Source: Rubellimicrobium rubrum | Lineage (GTDB): Bacteria; Pseudomonadota; Alphaproteobacteria; Rhodobacterales; Rhodobacteraceae | DNA length: 64,000 bases | Assembly: GCF_006152115.1 (NCBI RefSeq) | Contig: NZ_VDFU01000016.1 | Span: 38,565-102,564 of the forward strand | Reading direction: 5' to 3' | Shown here: positions 44,529 through 53,273 of the stretch, in pieces | Layout of the letters: the number at the start of each line of letters is the position of its first letter | Numbering within the stretch: the first letter of the stretch is position 1 | The notes under the pieces: model-generated | What the model was told of the DNA's origin: nothing | The model's database searches: none | The model's input: only the letters and a program-made list of their open reading frames with translations | Program-made: the position numbers and the translations under genes

Positions 44529-45596
44529 ATGATCCCCATGCCCCTCAAGGACACGCCGGTCTGGAGCGATCGCGAGCCGCTCGAATGCGTGATGGTCATA
44601 CCGGAAGGACCGGACGTGATGACGTTCTCCTTCCGGCCGCCCTCCGGGGCCACGTTCCACTTCCGGGCCGGGCAGTTCATTACGCTCGATCTGCCTTTGC
44701 CCGGTGGCACGGTGCAGCGGACCTACACGATCTCCTCGTCTCCGGTCACGAACAGCTACATCTCGGTGACCGTGAAGGCGCAGCCCAACTCGGTGGCCGG
44801 GCGCTGGATGATCGACCATCTGCGGCCCGGCATGCGCCTCAGGGCCTATGGACCCGCTGGCTCCTTCCACCTGCCCGCGCAGCCAGACGGGAAGTACCTG
44901 TTCATCTCGGCCGGGTCCGGCGTGACCCCGATGATGTCCATGACGACGACGCTGTTCGAGCGGGGCGACCAGCCCGACATCTGCTTCATCCAATGCGCCA
45001 ACCGCCCGGCGGACCTGATCTTTCGCAAGCGGCTCGAATACATGGCGACCCGCGTCACCGGGCTCCAGCTCCACTTCGTGGTCATGCGCAACGACCCCTA
45101 CGATGTCTGGACCGGCTATCGGGGCACGCTGAACCAGCTCATGCTCGGCCTCATGTGCGGCGACTACCTCGAGCGCGAGGTCTACTGTTGCGGCCCCGAG
45201 GGGTTCATGACCGGCGTCCGCGATATCCTGAACTCCCTGGGCTTCGACATGGCCCGCTATCATCAGGAATCCTTCAACCCGGTCGCGCTGTCAGAGCCCG
45301 AGATCTTCGACGACGTCGTGCCGGACGCGACGACAGGGGCTGAACTCGTCTTCGCCCTGAGCGGCGTCTCAAAGGCCTGCAAGGAAACGGACACCGTTCT
45401 TCAGATCGCAAAGGGCGCGGGGCTTCGCATCCCGTCGAGCTGCAACTTCGGGCTTTGCGGCACCTGCAAGGTCAGGAAGACGTCTGGCGAGGTCAAGATG
45501 GTCCACAACGGGGGGATCAGCGACGACGACATCGCCGAAGGCTATATCTTGGCCTGCTGCTCGCATCCTATCGGTCGGGTCGAGGTCGAGGCCTGA
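44529..45596 (+). CDS. gbcB: Ferredoxin-type reductase of betaine demethylase (GbcB-like)
   Basis: A 355-residue flavin reductase that passes electrons from NAD(P)H to the Rieske oxygenase. The FAD domain has RTYTISSSP, the nucleotide domain has SAGSGVTPMMSM and CGPEGFM, and a plant-type 2Fe-2S domain closes the protein with Cys305, Cys310, Cys313 and Cys343. The order FAD-NAD-2Fe-2S is that of GbcB. GGAGCG precedes ATG 44529. It is likely co-transcribed with the oxygenase gene. Confidence 0.9.
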   Translation: MIPMPLKDTPVWSDREPLECVMVIPEGPDVMTFSFRPPSGATFHFRAGQFITLDLPLPGGTVQRTYTISSSPVTNSYISVTVKAQPNSVAGRWMIDHLRPGMRLRAYGPAGSFHLPAQPDGKYLFISAGSGVTPMMSMTTTLFERGDQPDICFIQCANRPADLIFRKRLEYMATRVTGLQLHFVVMRNDPYDVWTGYRGTLNQLMLGLMCGDYLEREVYCCGPEGFMTGVRDILNSLGFDMARYHQESFNPVALSEPEIFDDVVPDATTGAELVFALSGVSKACKETDTVLQIAKGAGLRIPSSCNFGLCGTCKVRKTSGEVKMVHNGGISDDDIAEGYILACCSHPIGRVEVEA

Positions 45597-45614
45597 CCCG
45601 GCCATGGGGCAAGG

Positions 45615-46769
45615 CTACCCCCTTGTCGCCGACCGGGCGAAGACCGGCACAAGGAGCATCAGCGCCGCCAGCATCCAGAAGGCCCAGGTCAGGCTCGTCA
45701 CGTGCGAGACGAAGCCCATGGCGGCCGGCCCGGCCAGGATGCCCGCGTAGCCGGTGGTGGTCACGGCCGCCACCGCCAGCCCCGCCGGCATCACCGTCTG
45801 GCGTCCGGCGCGGCTGAACAGCACCGGGACGATGTTCGAGGCGCCCAGCCCGATCAGCACGAAGCCCAGAAGCGCGCCGGCCGTCCAGTCCACGGACAGG
45901 AGCAGCACGAACCCGGCCACGGTCAGCACGCCGCTCCAGACCAGCACGCGCCGGTCGCCCAGGGCGCTGACCACGCGGTCCCCCGTGAGCCGTCCCACCG
46001 TCATGGCAATGGAGAACAGCATATAACCCAGGCCGCCCTGCGCGGGGTCGACCAGATTCCGGCCCAGCAGGAGCAGCGCGCTCCAGTCGAGGATGGCGCC
46101 TTCGACAAGGAAGGTAAGGCCCGCCAGCGCCGCCAGCAGCAGCACGATCCCGCGCGGGGCCACGAAGGCCGGAGGCTCTCCGCCCTGCACCTTCAGGAGG
46201 CGCGGCCAAGCCAGAAGGATCGCCCCGAGGGCCAGCGCGCTGCCGCACAATGCGCTAGCCAGCGGCGATGCCCCCTGGGACAGCAGGAACGTGATGCCGC
46301 CTGCCCCGGCAAAGCCCCCGACGCTGAACATCGCGTGGAACCCCGACATGAGCGGGGTCGTCGCGGCCTTTTCGACCTCCACGGCATGGACGTTCATCGC
46401 CACATCGATGGTCCCCAGCGAGGCCCCGAACAGGAGGAGCGCCGCCCCGAGCAGGAGCGGGGTGTCGATGACGGGCAGCAACGGCAGGACCAGCACCAGC
46501 CCCAGGCCGCCGGTCAGGATCATGGGCTTGCTGCCGACCTGCGCGCTGATCCAGCCGGTGAGCGGCATGGCGATGATCGACCCCAGTCCGAGGCATAGCA
46601 GAAGAAGCCCGAGTTGCCCTTCGTCGGCGCCGATATTGGACTTGGCAAAGGGCACGAGCGGAGCCCAGCAGGCCATGACGAAGCCCGCGACGAAAAAGGC
46701 CAAGCGTGTTGCGAGGCGCGTGCCCGCACTATTCGCGGACGAGGGCGCGGTATCGGCAAGAGAGGTCAT
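45615..46769 (-). CDS. MFS transporter (YbjJ-like)
   Basis: A 384-residue major facilitator protein with about 12 helices. It has a Gly-rich LCLGLGSIIAMPLTGWISAQVGSKPMIL (helix 2 and loop 2-3 motif) and FGASLGTIDVAMNVHAVEVEKA in the fourth-fifth helix region, a signature of YbjJ-like and fucose-permease-like carriers. Substrate and direction are unknown. It overlaps the DeoR regulator gene by ATGA and is the second gene of that operon. Confidence 0.88.
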   Translation of the reverse strand: MTSLADTAPSSANSAGTRLATRLAFFVAGFVMACWAPLVPFAKSNIGADEGQLGLLLLCLGLGSIIAMPLTGWISAQVGSKPMILTGGLGLVLVLPLLPVIDTPLLLGAALLLFGASLGTIDVAMNVHAVEVEKAATTPLMSGFHAMFSVGGFAGAGGITFLLSQGASPLASALCGSALALGAILLAWPRLLKVQGGEPPAFVAPRGIVLLLAALAGLTFLVEGAILDWSALLLLGRNLVDPAQGGLGYMLFSIAMTVGRLTGDRVVSALGDRRVLVWSGVLTVAGFVLLLSVDWTAGALLGFVLIGLGASNIVPVLFSRAGRQTVMPAGLAVAAVTTTGYAGILAGPAAMGFVSHVTSLTWAFWMLAALMLLVPVFARSATRG

Positions 46770-47596
46770 GTCACACTCGGGTCAGGGGTCAGGGCAGATG
46801 GGGCGGGGGCAGAGCGAGGCGGGGCTTCGGCAATCCGGACGTCGCTGCCTGCTGCGCGCAGCGCCAGGACGGCCTCGGTCGGTGCGTCGTGCTCCAGAAC
46901 GAGATGCGCGATGCCGGTGACGGGGCCGATGGCGAAAGGGGCGGCGGTGCCGATCTTGGCGTTGGTCATCATCAGGGCCGTGGCCGCGCTCAGCTCCAGA
47001 AGGCGGCCCTTGACCTCCACATCGTCCATGTCGAACCCCCCCAGGCCGTCGCGGACGGACAAGGCGCAGGCGCCCAAGAAGCAGAGGTCGAAGCGGAACC
47101 GGCCCAGCTCGGCCAAGGCGCGGGCATCGACGCAGCCGCCGACCGTCGGGTTCACGCCACCGCCGACCATGATCAGCGACAGGTCGCTCCGGCCCATCAA
47201 GGCCGCGGCGGCAGGCACCGAATTGGTGACCACCCGCAGGCCGCAGTCCTGCGGCAGGAGTTCGGCCAGCCGCAGGGTCGTACTGCCCGTGTCGAGAAAA
47301 ATCGTCTGACCCTTGCGGATGAGCTTTGCCGCCGCCTGTGCCAGAGCACGCTTGCGAGCGCCATCCTCAGCGGAGCGGACCGCGATGGGGGTCGAGGCGG
47401 GCGACAACGGAAGCGCCCCGCCATAGACGCGCTGGCAGACCCCGTCCTGCGCCAGCGCACGCAGGTCGCGCCGAATGGCGTCCTCGGAAACGCGGAACTC
47501 CTGCGCGAGCGCGGCCGCCACCACGGCCTGTCCCCGGACGAGACGGCTGGCGATCTGTTGGCGGCGACCCGAAGGAAGTGGCGGATGATCGTGCAT
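46766..47596 (-). CDS. DeoR-family transcriptional regulator
   Basis: A 276-residue sugar-phosphate-type regulator. The N-terminal helix-turn-helix reads VVAAALAQEFRVSEDAIRRDLRALA, preceded by RRQQIASRLVRG. The DeoR effector domain follows with IFLDTGSTTLRLAELL and the GGGVNPTVGGCVD loop. Such proteins repress carbohydrate genes until a phosphorylated sugar binds. It is co-transcribed with the MFS carrier, whose substrate may therefore be a sugar. An upstream stretch with repeated CGTGCA motifs (near 47590-47610) might be its operator. Confidence 0.9.
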   Translation of the reverse strand: MHDHPPLPSGRRQQIASRLVRGQAVVAAALAQEFRVSEDAIRRDLRALAQDGVCQRVYGGALPLSPASTPIAVRSAEDGARKRALAQAAAKLIRKGQTIFLDTGSTTLRLAELLPQDCGLRVVTNSVPAAAALMGRSDLSLIMVGGGVNPTVGGCVDARALAELGRFRFDLCFLGACALSVRDGLGGFDMDDVEVKGRLLELSAATALMMTNAKIGTAAPFAIGPVTGIAHLVLEHDAPTEAVLALRAAGSDVRIAEAPPRSAPAPSALTPDPSVT

Positions 47597-47707
47597 GAAC
47601 GTGCAGTATCATGCGTGAATAAGGGAGTCGAGGGCGAGCTTGCCAAGGTCCGCCGACGTCCGGATTATCCCTCTGTATTGGTGGCTGGACGGATCCCTGA
47701 ACGCAAA

Positions 47708-47731
47708 GGGCCGCCCGAAAGGGGGCGGCCC
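47708..47731 (-). terminator. Intrinsic terminator after PhoX-like gene
   Basis: On the minus strand, GGGCCGCCC pairs perfectly with GGGCGGCCC and is followed by TTTGCG. It starts 24 bases after the PhoX-like stop. The 9-base-pair GC stem and short T-run support termination. Confidence 0.6.
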
Positions 47732-47755
47732 GGAACTCGTTACAACGAAAGCAGT

Positions 47756-49315
47756 TCAGAGCAGGCCGCGCTCCCATGGCCCGGTGATCGCAAAGGTGAT
47801 GCCGGGGGACTGAAGGTTGACGAACAGCCACTGGCCCGAGGGGTCGAAGGTCGCGCCCGCCCATTCGGTGTCCCGGTAGTCGCCTTCCTTGACGAACTCG
47901 GCTGACTTGCCTGCCTGCCGGATGTCGGCGGCGGTGAGTTGCACGTTGTTCTTGGCGAACAGGTAGGTCTCGCCCGCGGGGGTCAGGCCCATCAGGCGCT
48001 CGCCCATGCCGAACGCGTCCTCCACGCCGCCGCCGTCCTCGCATAGCAGCACGCCGCCGCGCGGGCTGACGGTGATGTTGTCGAAGTTGTTGCCGGCCTG
48101 CGGGTTCTCGGACTGGAAGATGCAGGTCAGCCGGTCCGTTGCGGGGTCCAGCGTCCAGACCGAGCCGTCGCCGAAGCCTTCCTTGCCGTGGTTCTCGGAC
48201 GCGGGGTCCATCTCGCGCCCCGACGAGGTGTCCACGATGTAGATGCGCTGGTCACGGGCCGAGTAGAAGATCCCTTCGAGCCGCGACATCCGCAGCCCCC
48301 CTTGGTCGCGCCCCTGCACGAACGGTCCGGAGGCCTTGTTGTCCGCCTCGAACGGGGCCTCGGTGAAGGGCTGGGGCGCGAGGTCCGGGTCCTCGATCTC
48401 GACCCACTCGATCTGGTGCTGGTCGCCCATGGACGGGTTGAGGAGGTCGGCCTTTTCGGTGCCCACGACCTTGGCCATGTAGAGCGTTCCGCCCTGTTCG
48501 AGCGAGCCCAGGCGCTGGCTCTGGTCGCGGGGCACGAACTTGTAAAGGCCCGCCTGGTTGCGGTCGTCCTCGGTCAGGTAGATCGCGCCGCCGATCGGAT
48601 CGAAGGCCACGGCCTCGTGGTCCATGCGGCCCATGGCCTTGATCGGGATGCCGCTCGTCTCGCCGGTCTCGGGCGAAACCTCGAAGGCATAACCGTGCGG
48701 CTCGCCGCCCATTTCGGTGAAGTCGGTCTTGTCCTCCTCGCAGGTGATCCAGGTGCCCCAAGGGGTGTGGCCGCCCGCGCAGTTGACGATGGTGCCCCCG
48801 AGCGCGGGCTCGATGGCGGTGAAGCGGCCTTCGGTGAACACGAGCTTGGTCGTGCCGCCCGCGGCCGGTCCGGTGATTGGGTTGTCGTCGTCATCCTCGC
48901 CGACGAGGTCGGTGCCCCGATCGTAGAAGCCGGGGGCTTCGATGCGCCCGTAAAGCGGGTTCACGCCCGCCTCGTGGTTGCGGATCAGAGTGAGTTCGGC
49001 TTGACCGTTCACCAGCCGCGAACGGACCACGGCCATGCCGTCGTGGTTCGTCGGGTTCGGGCGGCCATCCGCCATGAGATCGCCGGACCAGCCGAAGGAC
49101 TGGTAGGTGAAGCCCTGGGGAAGCTGCAGGAGCGGCAGGCCCGTGGTCTGGTCCCGCACCGGCGCGACAGGGCCGTAGGGCGATGCGATGGGCTCGAGCC
49201 GGATCATGGCGTCGGCGCGACGGCCGAACAGTCCCGAAAGGGGAAGGGCCAGCGCCGACGTGGCGGCGCCCTGAAGGAAAAGGCGGCGCGAGGGCTGGGT
49301 GATGGTCTTGGACAC
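47756..49315 (-). CDS. phoX: PhoX-like (DUF839) Tat-exported phosphatase
   Basis: A 519-residue protein of the PhoX family, calcium/iron-dependent alkaline phosphatases of the periplasm. A twin-arginine signal (SRRLFLQG, residues 9-16) shows export in folded form. Family residues include RNHE (112-115), Cys179 in VNCAGGHTPWGTWITCEE and Glu193/Glu194. It is shorter than many PhoX proteins. GTG 49315 is the start, since AGGAG lies 8 bases upstream and the Tat motif follows. A Pho-box-like triple repeat 64-92 bases upstream suggests phosphate-starvation control. Confidence 0.88.
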   Translation of the reverse strand: MSKTITQPSRRLFLQGAATSALALPLSGLFGRRADAMIRLEPIASPYGPVAPVRDQTTGLPLLQLPQGFTYQSFGWSGDLMADGRPNPTNHDGMAVVRSRLVNGQAELTLIRNHEAGVNPLYGRIEAPGFYDRGTDLVGEDDDDNPITGPAAGGTTKLVFTEGRFTAIEPALGGTIVNCAGGHTPWGTWITCEEDKTDFTEMGGEPHGYAFEVSPETGETSGIPIKAMGRMDHEAVAFDPIGGAIYLTEDDRNQAGLYKFVPRDQSQRLGSLEQGGTLYMAKVVGTEKADLLNPSMGDQHQIEWVEIEDPDLAPQPFTEAPFEADNKASGPFVQGRDQGGLRMSRLEGIFYSARDQRIYIVDTSSGREMDPASENHGKEGFGDGSVWTLDPATDRLTCIFQSENPQAGNNFDNITVSPRGGVLLCEDGGGVEDAFGMGERLMGLTPAGETYLFAKNNVQLTAADIRQAGKSAEFVKEGDYRDTEWAGATFDPSGQWLFVNLQSPGITFAITGPWERGLL

Positions 49316-49378
49316 GATGGTAGCTCCTAGCTGGCTTGACCTGAGCTGGCGGCAGCATGGGCTGGTTAGGGGTGGCGG

Positions 49379-49407
49379 GTCACAGCCATGCGTCAGGCGC
49401 GTGACAT
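49379..49407 (-). promoter_or_regulatory. Pho-box-like triple direct repeat
   Basis: Read on the minus strand, three 7-base repeats ATGTCAC, CTGACGC and CTGTGAC are separated by 4 bases each (GCGC, ATGG), which is the exact 11-base period of PhoB-bound Pho boxes (CTGTCAT-like). The element ends 64 bases before the PhoX-like start codon. Position, strand and spacing all fit PhoB activation. Confidence 0.65.
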
Positions 49408-49597
49408 CCGTGTGAACGGCCGGAGTCCGAAATTCAGGTATCAGGCCGACCGGTTGCACAGGGACACACGGACCCGTCGCAAGGCGGGGCCCGACGGGAC
49501 CGACAGGTCGGGGTTGGTCAGATCCGCCTTGGCCGCGCGGCAGAGTGCGAGGTAGCGTTTAAGGACAGGTCAGGCGATTTCAGCTTGACTGTTCATA

Positions 49598-49608
49598 TTG
49601 TATTACTA
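49598..49608. promoter_or_regulatory. GntR (FCD)-type operator upstream of ytfQ-like gene
   Basis: TTGTATTACTA fits the FadR-subfamily operator pattern T-N-G-T-N3-A-C-N-A exactly. It lies 43 bases before the YtfQ-like start, just after a TTGACT box, so a bound repressor would block the promoter. The FCD-GntR gene at the end of this operon (54241) is the natural candidate. Confidence 0.5.
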
Positions 49609-49650
49609 ATCCTCGGCGGTGCCGTAAGGCTCCAAGGGAGGATACCCATA

Positions 49651-50598
49651 ATGACAAAGATACTTCTCGCCAGCGCGTCGGCGCTGGTGCTGGGCACGGC
49701 TGCGTCCGCGCAGGTGGTCGGCTTTTCGCAGATCGGTTCGGAGTCGGGCTGGCGCGCGGCCGAGACCACCGTAACCCAGCAGGAGGCCGAGGCGCGCGGC
49801 ATCGACCTCCAGTTCTCGGATGCCCAGCAGAAGCAGGAAAACCAGATCGCGGCCGTGCGGTCGTTCGTGGCCCAGGGCGTGGACGCGATCCTGCTCGCGC
49901 CCGTCGTCGCGACCGGCTGGGATGCCGTTCTCGAAGAAGCCAAGGAAGCCGAGATCCCCGTCGTCCTGCTTGACCGCATGGTGGACAGCGACCCCTCGCT
50001 CTACCTGACCGCCGTGGGCTCGGACCTCGTGCACGAGGGTGAGGTCGCGGGCCAATGGCTTGCCGAGCAGGTAGGCGAAGAGCCCTGCCGCGTGGTGGAG
50101 CTTCAGGGCACGACCGGCTCGTCGCCCGCCATCGACCGCGCCCAGGGCTTCCGGAACGGCATCGAAGGCCACGCCAACATCGAGATCGTCCAGTCCCAGA
50201 CCGGCGACTTCACCCGCGCCCAAGGCAAGACCGTCATGGAGGCCTTCCTCCAGGCCGAGAACGGCGGCGCCGACATCTGCGCGCTGTACGCCCACAACGA
50301 CGACATGGCCGTGGGCGCGATCCAGGCCATCAAGGAAGCGGGCCTCAAGCCCGGCGAGGACATCCTCGTGGTCTCCATCGACGCCGTGCCCGATATCTTC
50401 CAGGCCATGGCCGCCGGTGAGGCGAACGCCACCGTCGAGCTGACGCCGAACATGGCAGGCCCGGCCTTCGACGCGCTGCAGGCCTATTGGGACAACGGCA
50501 CGGAGCCCGAGAAGTTCATCCAGACCGAGTCCAAGCTCTACACCCAAGCGGATGATCCGCAGGGCGAGTACGACCGTCGTAAGGGCCTCGGCTACTAA
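49651..50598 (+). CDS. ytfQ: YtfQ-like sugar-binding protein
   Basis: A 315-residue periplasmic binding protein of the ribose/galactofuranose type. The signal peptide ends at ASA|Q near residue 20. The mature part starts VVGFSQIGSESGWRAAET and continues with FSDAQQKQENQIAAVRSFVAQGVDAILLAPV, as in E. coli YtfQ, a galactofuranose-binding protein. AGGGAGGA precedes ATG 49651. It is first in the operon with the ATPase and two permeases. Pentofuranoses or galactofuranose are plausible ligands. Confidence 0.92.
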   Translation: MTKILLASASALVLGTAASAQVVGFSQIGSESGWRAAETTVTQQEAEARGIDLQFSDAQQKQENQIAAVRSFVAQGVDAILLAPVVATGWDAVLEEAKEAEIPVVLLDRMVDSDPSLYLTAVGSDLVHEGEVAGQWLAEQVGEEPCRVVELQGTTGSSPAIDRAQGFRNGIEGHANIEIVQSQTGDFTRAQGKTVMEAFLQAENGGADICALYAHNDDMAVGAIQAIKEAGLKPGEDILVVSIDAVPDIFQAMAAGEANATVELTPNMAGPAFDALQAYWDNGTEPEKFIQTESKLYTQADDPQGEYDRRKGLGY

Positions 50599-50648
50599 GA
50601 CCGCTTGGCCAGGGTCCGGCGGCTTCTCCCGGCCGTCGGCCCCGGCTG

Positions 50649-50687
50649 CCGTTACCGGAGCGGGACCCTGTCCCGCTCCGGTAACGG
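50649..50687 (+). terminator. Long hairpin between binding-protein and ATPase genes
   Basis: CCGTTACCGGAGCGGGAC (50649-50666) pairs perfectly over 18 bases with 50670-50687, around a CCT loop, followed by TTCAATT. It lies 50 bases after the ytfQ-like stop and 43 before the ATPase start. It probably acts as a leaky terminator or an mRNA stabiliser, so that binding protein is made in excess. Confidence 0.8.
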
Positions 50688-50730
50688 TTCAATTGGCCGG
50701 CCGTGCCCCAGCCCGGAAAAGGAGGGTGCC

Positions 50731-52236
50731 ATGCTTCTGCATGCACGAGGACTGACCAAGCGCTTTCCCGGCACGGTCGCGCTCGACAACGTCGAGTTCG
50801 GTCTGGCCGCAGGCGAGGTGCATGCCCTGCTGGGCGAGAACGGCGCGGGCAAGTCCACGCTGATCAAGTGCCTGACGGGGGCCTATCGCCGGGACGGCGG
50901 GGAGATCCTGCTCGATGGGCGGGCGGTGGACCCGCAAAGCACCGCCCATGCGCAGGAACTGGGCATCGGCACCGTCTACCAGGAGGTCAACCTCCTGCCC
51001 AACCTGACCGTGGCCGAGAACCTGACCCTGGGGCGGCAGCCTCGTCGGCTGGGTCTGGTCAGCCGCCGTGCCATGCGTTCCTTGGCGCGCGAGATGCTGG
51101 ATGGCTACGGCCTGAGCATCGACGTCGACCGCGATCTCGGCGCCTACTCCGTGGCCGTGCAGCAGATCATCGCCATTGCCCGGGCGGTGCATCTGTCGGG
51201 CAAGGTGCTGATCCTCGACGAGCCGACCGCGAGCCTGGACGCCCGCGAGGTCGCGCTGCTGTTCGACGTCGTGCGCGGGCTGCGGGAAAGGGGGCTGGGC
51301 ATCGTCTTTGTGTCGCACTTCCTGGATCAGGTCTTTGCCATCTCGGACCGGATCACGGTGCTGCGGAACGGCCGTCATGTCGCCACGACGGAGGCCGCAA
51401 GCCTCGACCGCGTCCGGCTCATCAACCTGATGCTGGGCCGGGAACTGGCCGAAGAGACCTCCCACAATCATGGCCGCCGCGAGGCGGGCGCGGAGCTGCT
51501 GCGGGCTGAGGGCCTGGGTCGTCGCGGCCGGATCACCCCCTTCGACCTGACGATCCGCTCGGGCGAGGTCATCGGCATGGCCGGGCTCCTGGGATCGGGC
51601 CGCACGGAAACGGCCGAGGTGCTCTTCGGAGCAACCGCCCCCGACTCCGGGACGGTCCGTGACGCGAAAGGGCCGCTCGACCTGTCCACGCCTGCGCGGG
51701 CCATCGCGGCGGGCTTTGGCTTCGCGCCCGAGGACCGCAAGACCGATGGCATCATCGGCGACCTCACCGTGCGCGAGAACATCGCGCTGGCGCTCCAGGC
51801 GCATCGGGGCTGGGCGCGCCCTATCCCGCGTGCCGAGCAGCGCCGCATGGCCGATGAGTATATCCGGCGGCTCGACATCCGCACACCCGGCGCGGAGAAG
51901 CCCGTGGGCCTCCTGTCTGGGGGCAACCAGCAGAAGGTCATTCTGGCCCGCTGGCTTGCCATGAACCCGCGCTTCCTGATCCTAGACGAGCCCACGCGCG
52001 GCATCGACGTCGGCGCGCACGCCGAGGTGCTTCGTCTCATTAACGAAATGGTCTCGAGCGGCATGTCGCTTTTGGTGATCTCATCGGAACTGGAGGAGCT
52101 GGTCGCGGTGTCGGACCGCGTGATCGTCGTGCGCGACCGGCGGCATGTCGCGGAGCTGGCAGGTCAGGCCATCACCACCGAGGCCATCGTCAACGCCATC
52201 GCGGCCCCCGAAGCCAAGCAGGAGGCTCGCGCATGA
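50731..52236 (+). CDS. ytfR: Double-domain sugar ABC ATPase (YtfR-like)
   Basis: A 501-residue ATPase with two nucleotide-binding domains, as in ribose- and galactofuranose-type importers. The first has Walker A GENGAGKST (about 34-42), Walker B LILDEPTASLD and the AYSVAVQQ segment. The second has LLGSGRTE in place of Walker A, LSGGNQQK and LILDEPTRGID. The degenerate second Walker A is normal for this family. AAAGGAGGG precedes ATG 50731. It overlaps the next permease by ATGA. Confidence 0.94.
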   Translation: MLLHARGLTKRFPGTVALDNVEFGLAAGEVHALLGENGAGKSTLIKCLTGAYRRDGGEILLDGRAVDPQSTAHAQELGIGTVYQEVNLLPNLTVAENLTLGRQPRRLGLVSRRAMRSLAREMLDGYGLSIDVDRDLGAYSVAVQQIIAIARAVHLSGKVLILDEPTASLDAREVALLFDVVRGLRERGLGIVFVSHFLDQVFAISDRITVLRNGRHVATTEAASLDRVRLINLMLGRELAEETSHNHGRREAGAELLRAEGLGRRGRITPFDLTIRSGEVIGMAGLLGSGRTETAEVLFGATAPDSGTVRDAKGPLDLSTPARAIAAGFGFAPEDRKTDGIIGDLTVRENIALALQAHRGWARPIPRAEQRRMADEYIRRLDIRTPGAEKPVGLLSGGNQQKVILARWLAMNPRFLILDEPTRGIDVGAHAEVLRLINEMVSSGMSLLVISSELEELVAVSDRVIVVRDRRHVAELAGQAITTEAIVNAIAAPEAKQEARA

Positions 52237-53273
52237 ACGGCACCGGACTCCTTCGACGGGTAGCCCCCCAGCTTCTGACCCTCGCGGCGGTGCTGGCGCT
52301 CGTCACGGTCTTCTTCCCAAGCTTCCTGTCCGTGGGGCTCAGCGGCGACCGCCTCGTGGGGAGCCCCATCGACGTGCTGAAGCGCGGCGCGCCCGTGGCG
52401 CTGCTGGCCATCGGCATGACCCTTGTCATCGCCACGCGCGGGATCGACCTGTCGGTCGGCGCTATCATGGCCATCTGCGGGGCCAGCGCCGCCTTTGCCG
52501 TCGATCAGGGCTGGAGCCTTGGCGTGGCGGTGCTCCTGGCGCTGGGGGCGGGCCTCCTTTGCGGGCTCTGGAACGGGTTCCTCGTCGCGGTGCTCGGCAT
52601 TCAGCCGATCGTGGCCACGCTGATCCTGATGGTGGCGGGGCGCGGCATCGCCCAGCTTATCACCGAGGGGCAGATCCTGACCTTCTCCGACGCGGGCTTC
52701 GCCTTTCTGGGCTCGGGCGCCGTGCTGGGCCTGCCGGTCCCGGCCTGGGCCTGGATTCTGGCCGGGATCGTCGTGGGCCTTGTTGTGCGGCGCACGGCTC
52801 TGGGCCTGCTGATCGAATCCGTCGGCGTGAACCTGCGGGCGAGCCGTCTGGCCGGTGTCAACAGCACGGTGCTGCTGCTGACCGTGTACATGATCTCGGG
52901 CCTTTGCGCGGCGCTGGCGGGCCTGATCGTCACGGGCGACATCCGGGGGGCTGACGCCAATAACGCGGGCCTCTGGCTGGAACTGGACGCGATCCTGGCC
53001 GTCGCCATCGGTGGGACCTCGCTCCTGGGCGGGCGCTTCTCGATCCTGGCCTCGCTGATCGGGGCGATGATCATCCAGTCCATCAACACCGGCATCCTGC
53101 TTGCCGGGTTCCCGCCCGAGTTCAACCTCGTCATCAAGGCCATCCTCGTGCTCCTGATCCTGATGCTCCAGTCGCCCCGGCTGGGCGACGTCGCCGCCGG
53201 ACTTCTCGCGCGGCGCCGCCGCGCGGACGAGACCGGCGCCGCACCTCGGCCTGTGCAGGAGGCCGGCCGATGA
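52233..53273 (+). CDS. ytfT: Sugar ABC permease (YtfT-like)
   Basis: A 346-residue permease of the ribose-type BPD-2 family with 8-10 helices. The segment MTLVIATRGIDLSVGAIMAICG is the family signature. The C-terminus (LLARRRRADETGAAPRPVQEAGR) is a long polar cytoplasmic tail. It overlaps both neighbours by ATGA and forms the channel with the next permease. Confidence 0.93.
   Translation: MNGTGLLRRVAPQLLTLAAVLALVTVFFPSFLSVGLSGDRLVGSPIDVLKRGAPVALLAIGMTLVIATRGIDLSVGAIMAICGASAAFAVDQGWSLGVAVLLALGAGLLCGLWNGFLVAVLGIQPIVATLILMVAGRGIAQLITEGQILTFSDAGFAFLGSGAVLGLPVPAWAWILAGIVVGLVVRRTALGLLIESVGVNLRASRLAGVNSTVLLLTVYMISGLCAALAGLIVTGDIRGADANNAGLWLELDAILAVAIGGTSLLGGRFSILASLIGAMIIQSINTGILLAGFPPEFNLVIKAILVLLILMLQSPRLGDVAAGLLARRRRADETGAAPRPVQEAGR

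Larger units (their letters stand above)
49316..49650. other. Divergent promoter region, PhoX-like and YtfQ-like genes
   Basis: 335 bases between divergent starts. The Pho-box-like repeats (49379-49407) lie on the PhoX side. The GntR-type operator (49598-49608) and a TTGACT box (49585-49590) lie on the YtfQ side. No gene was seen in between. Confidence 0.6.
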
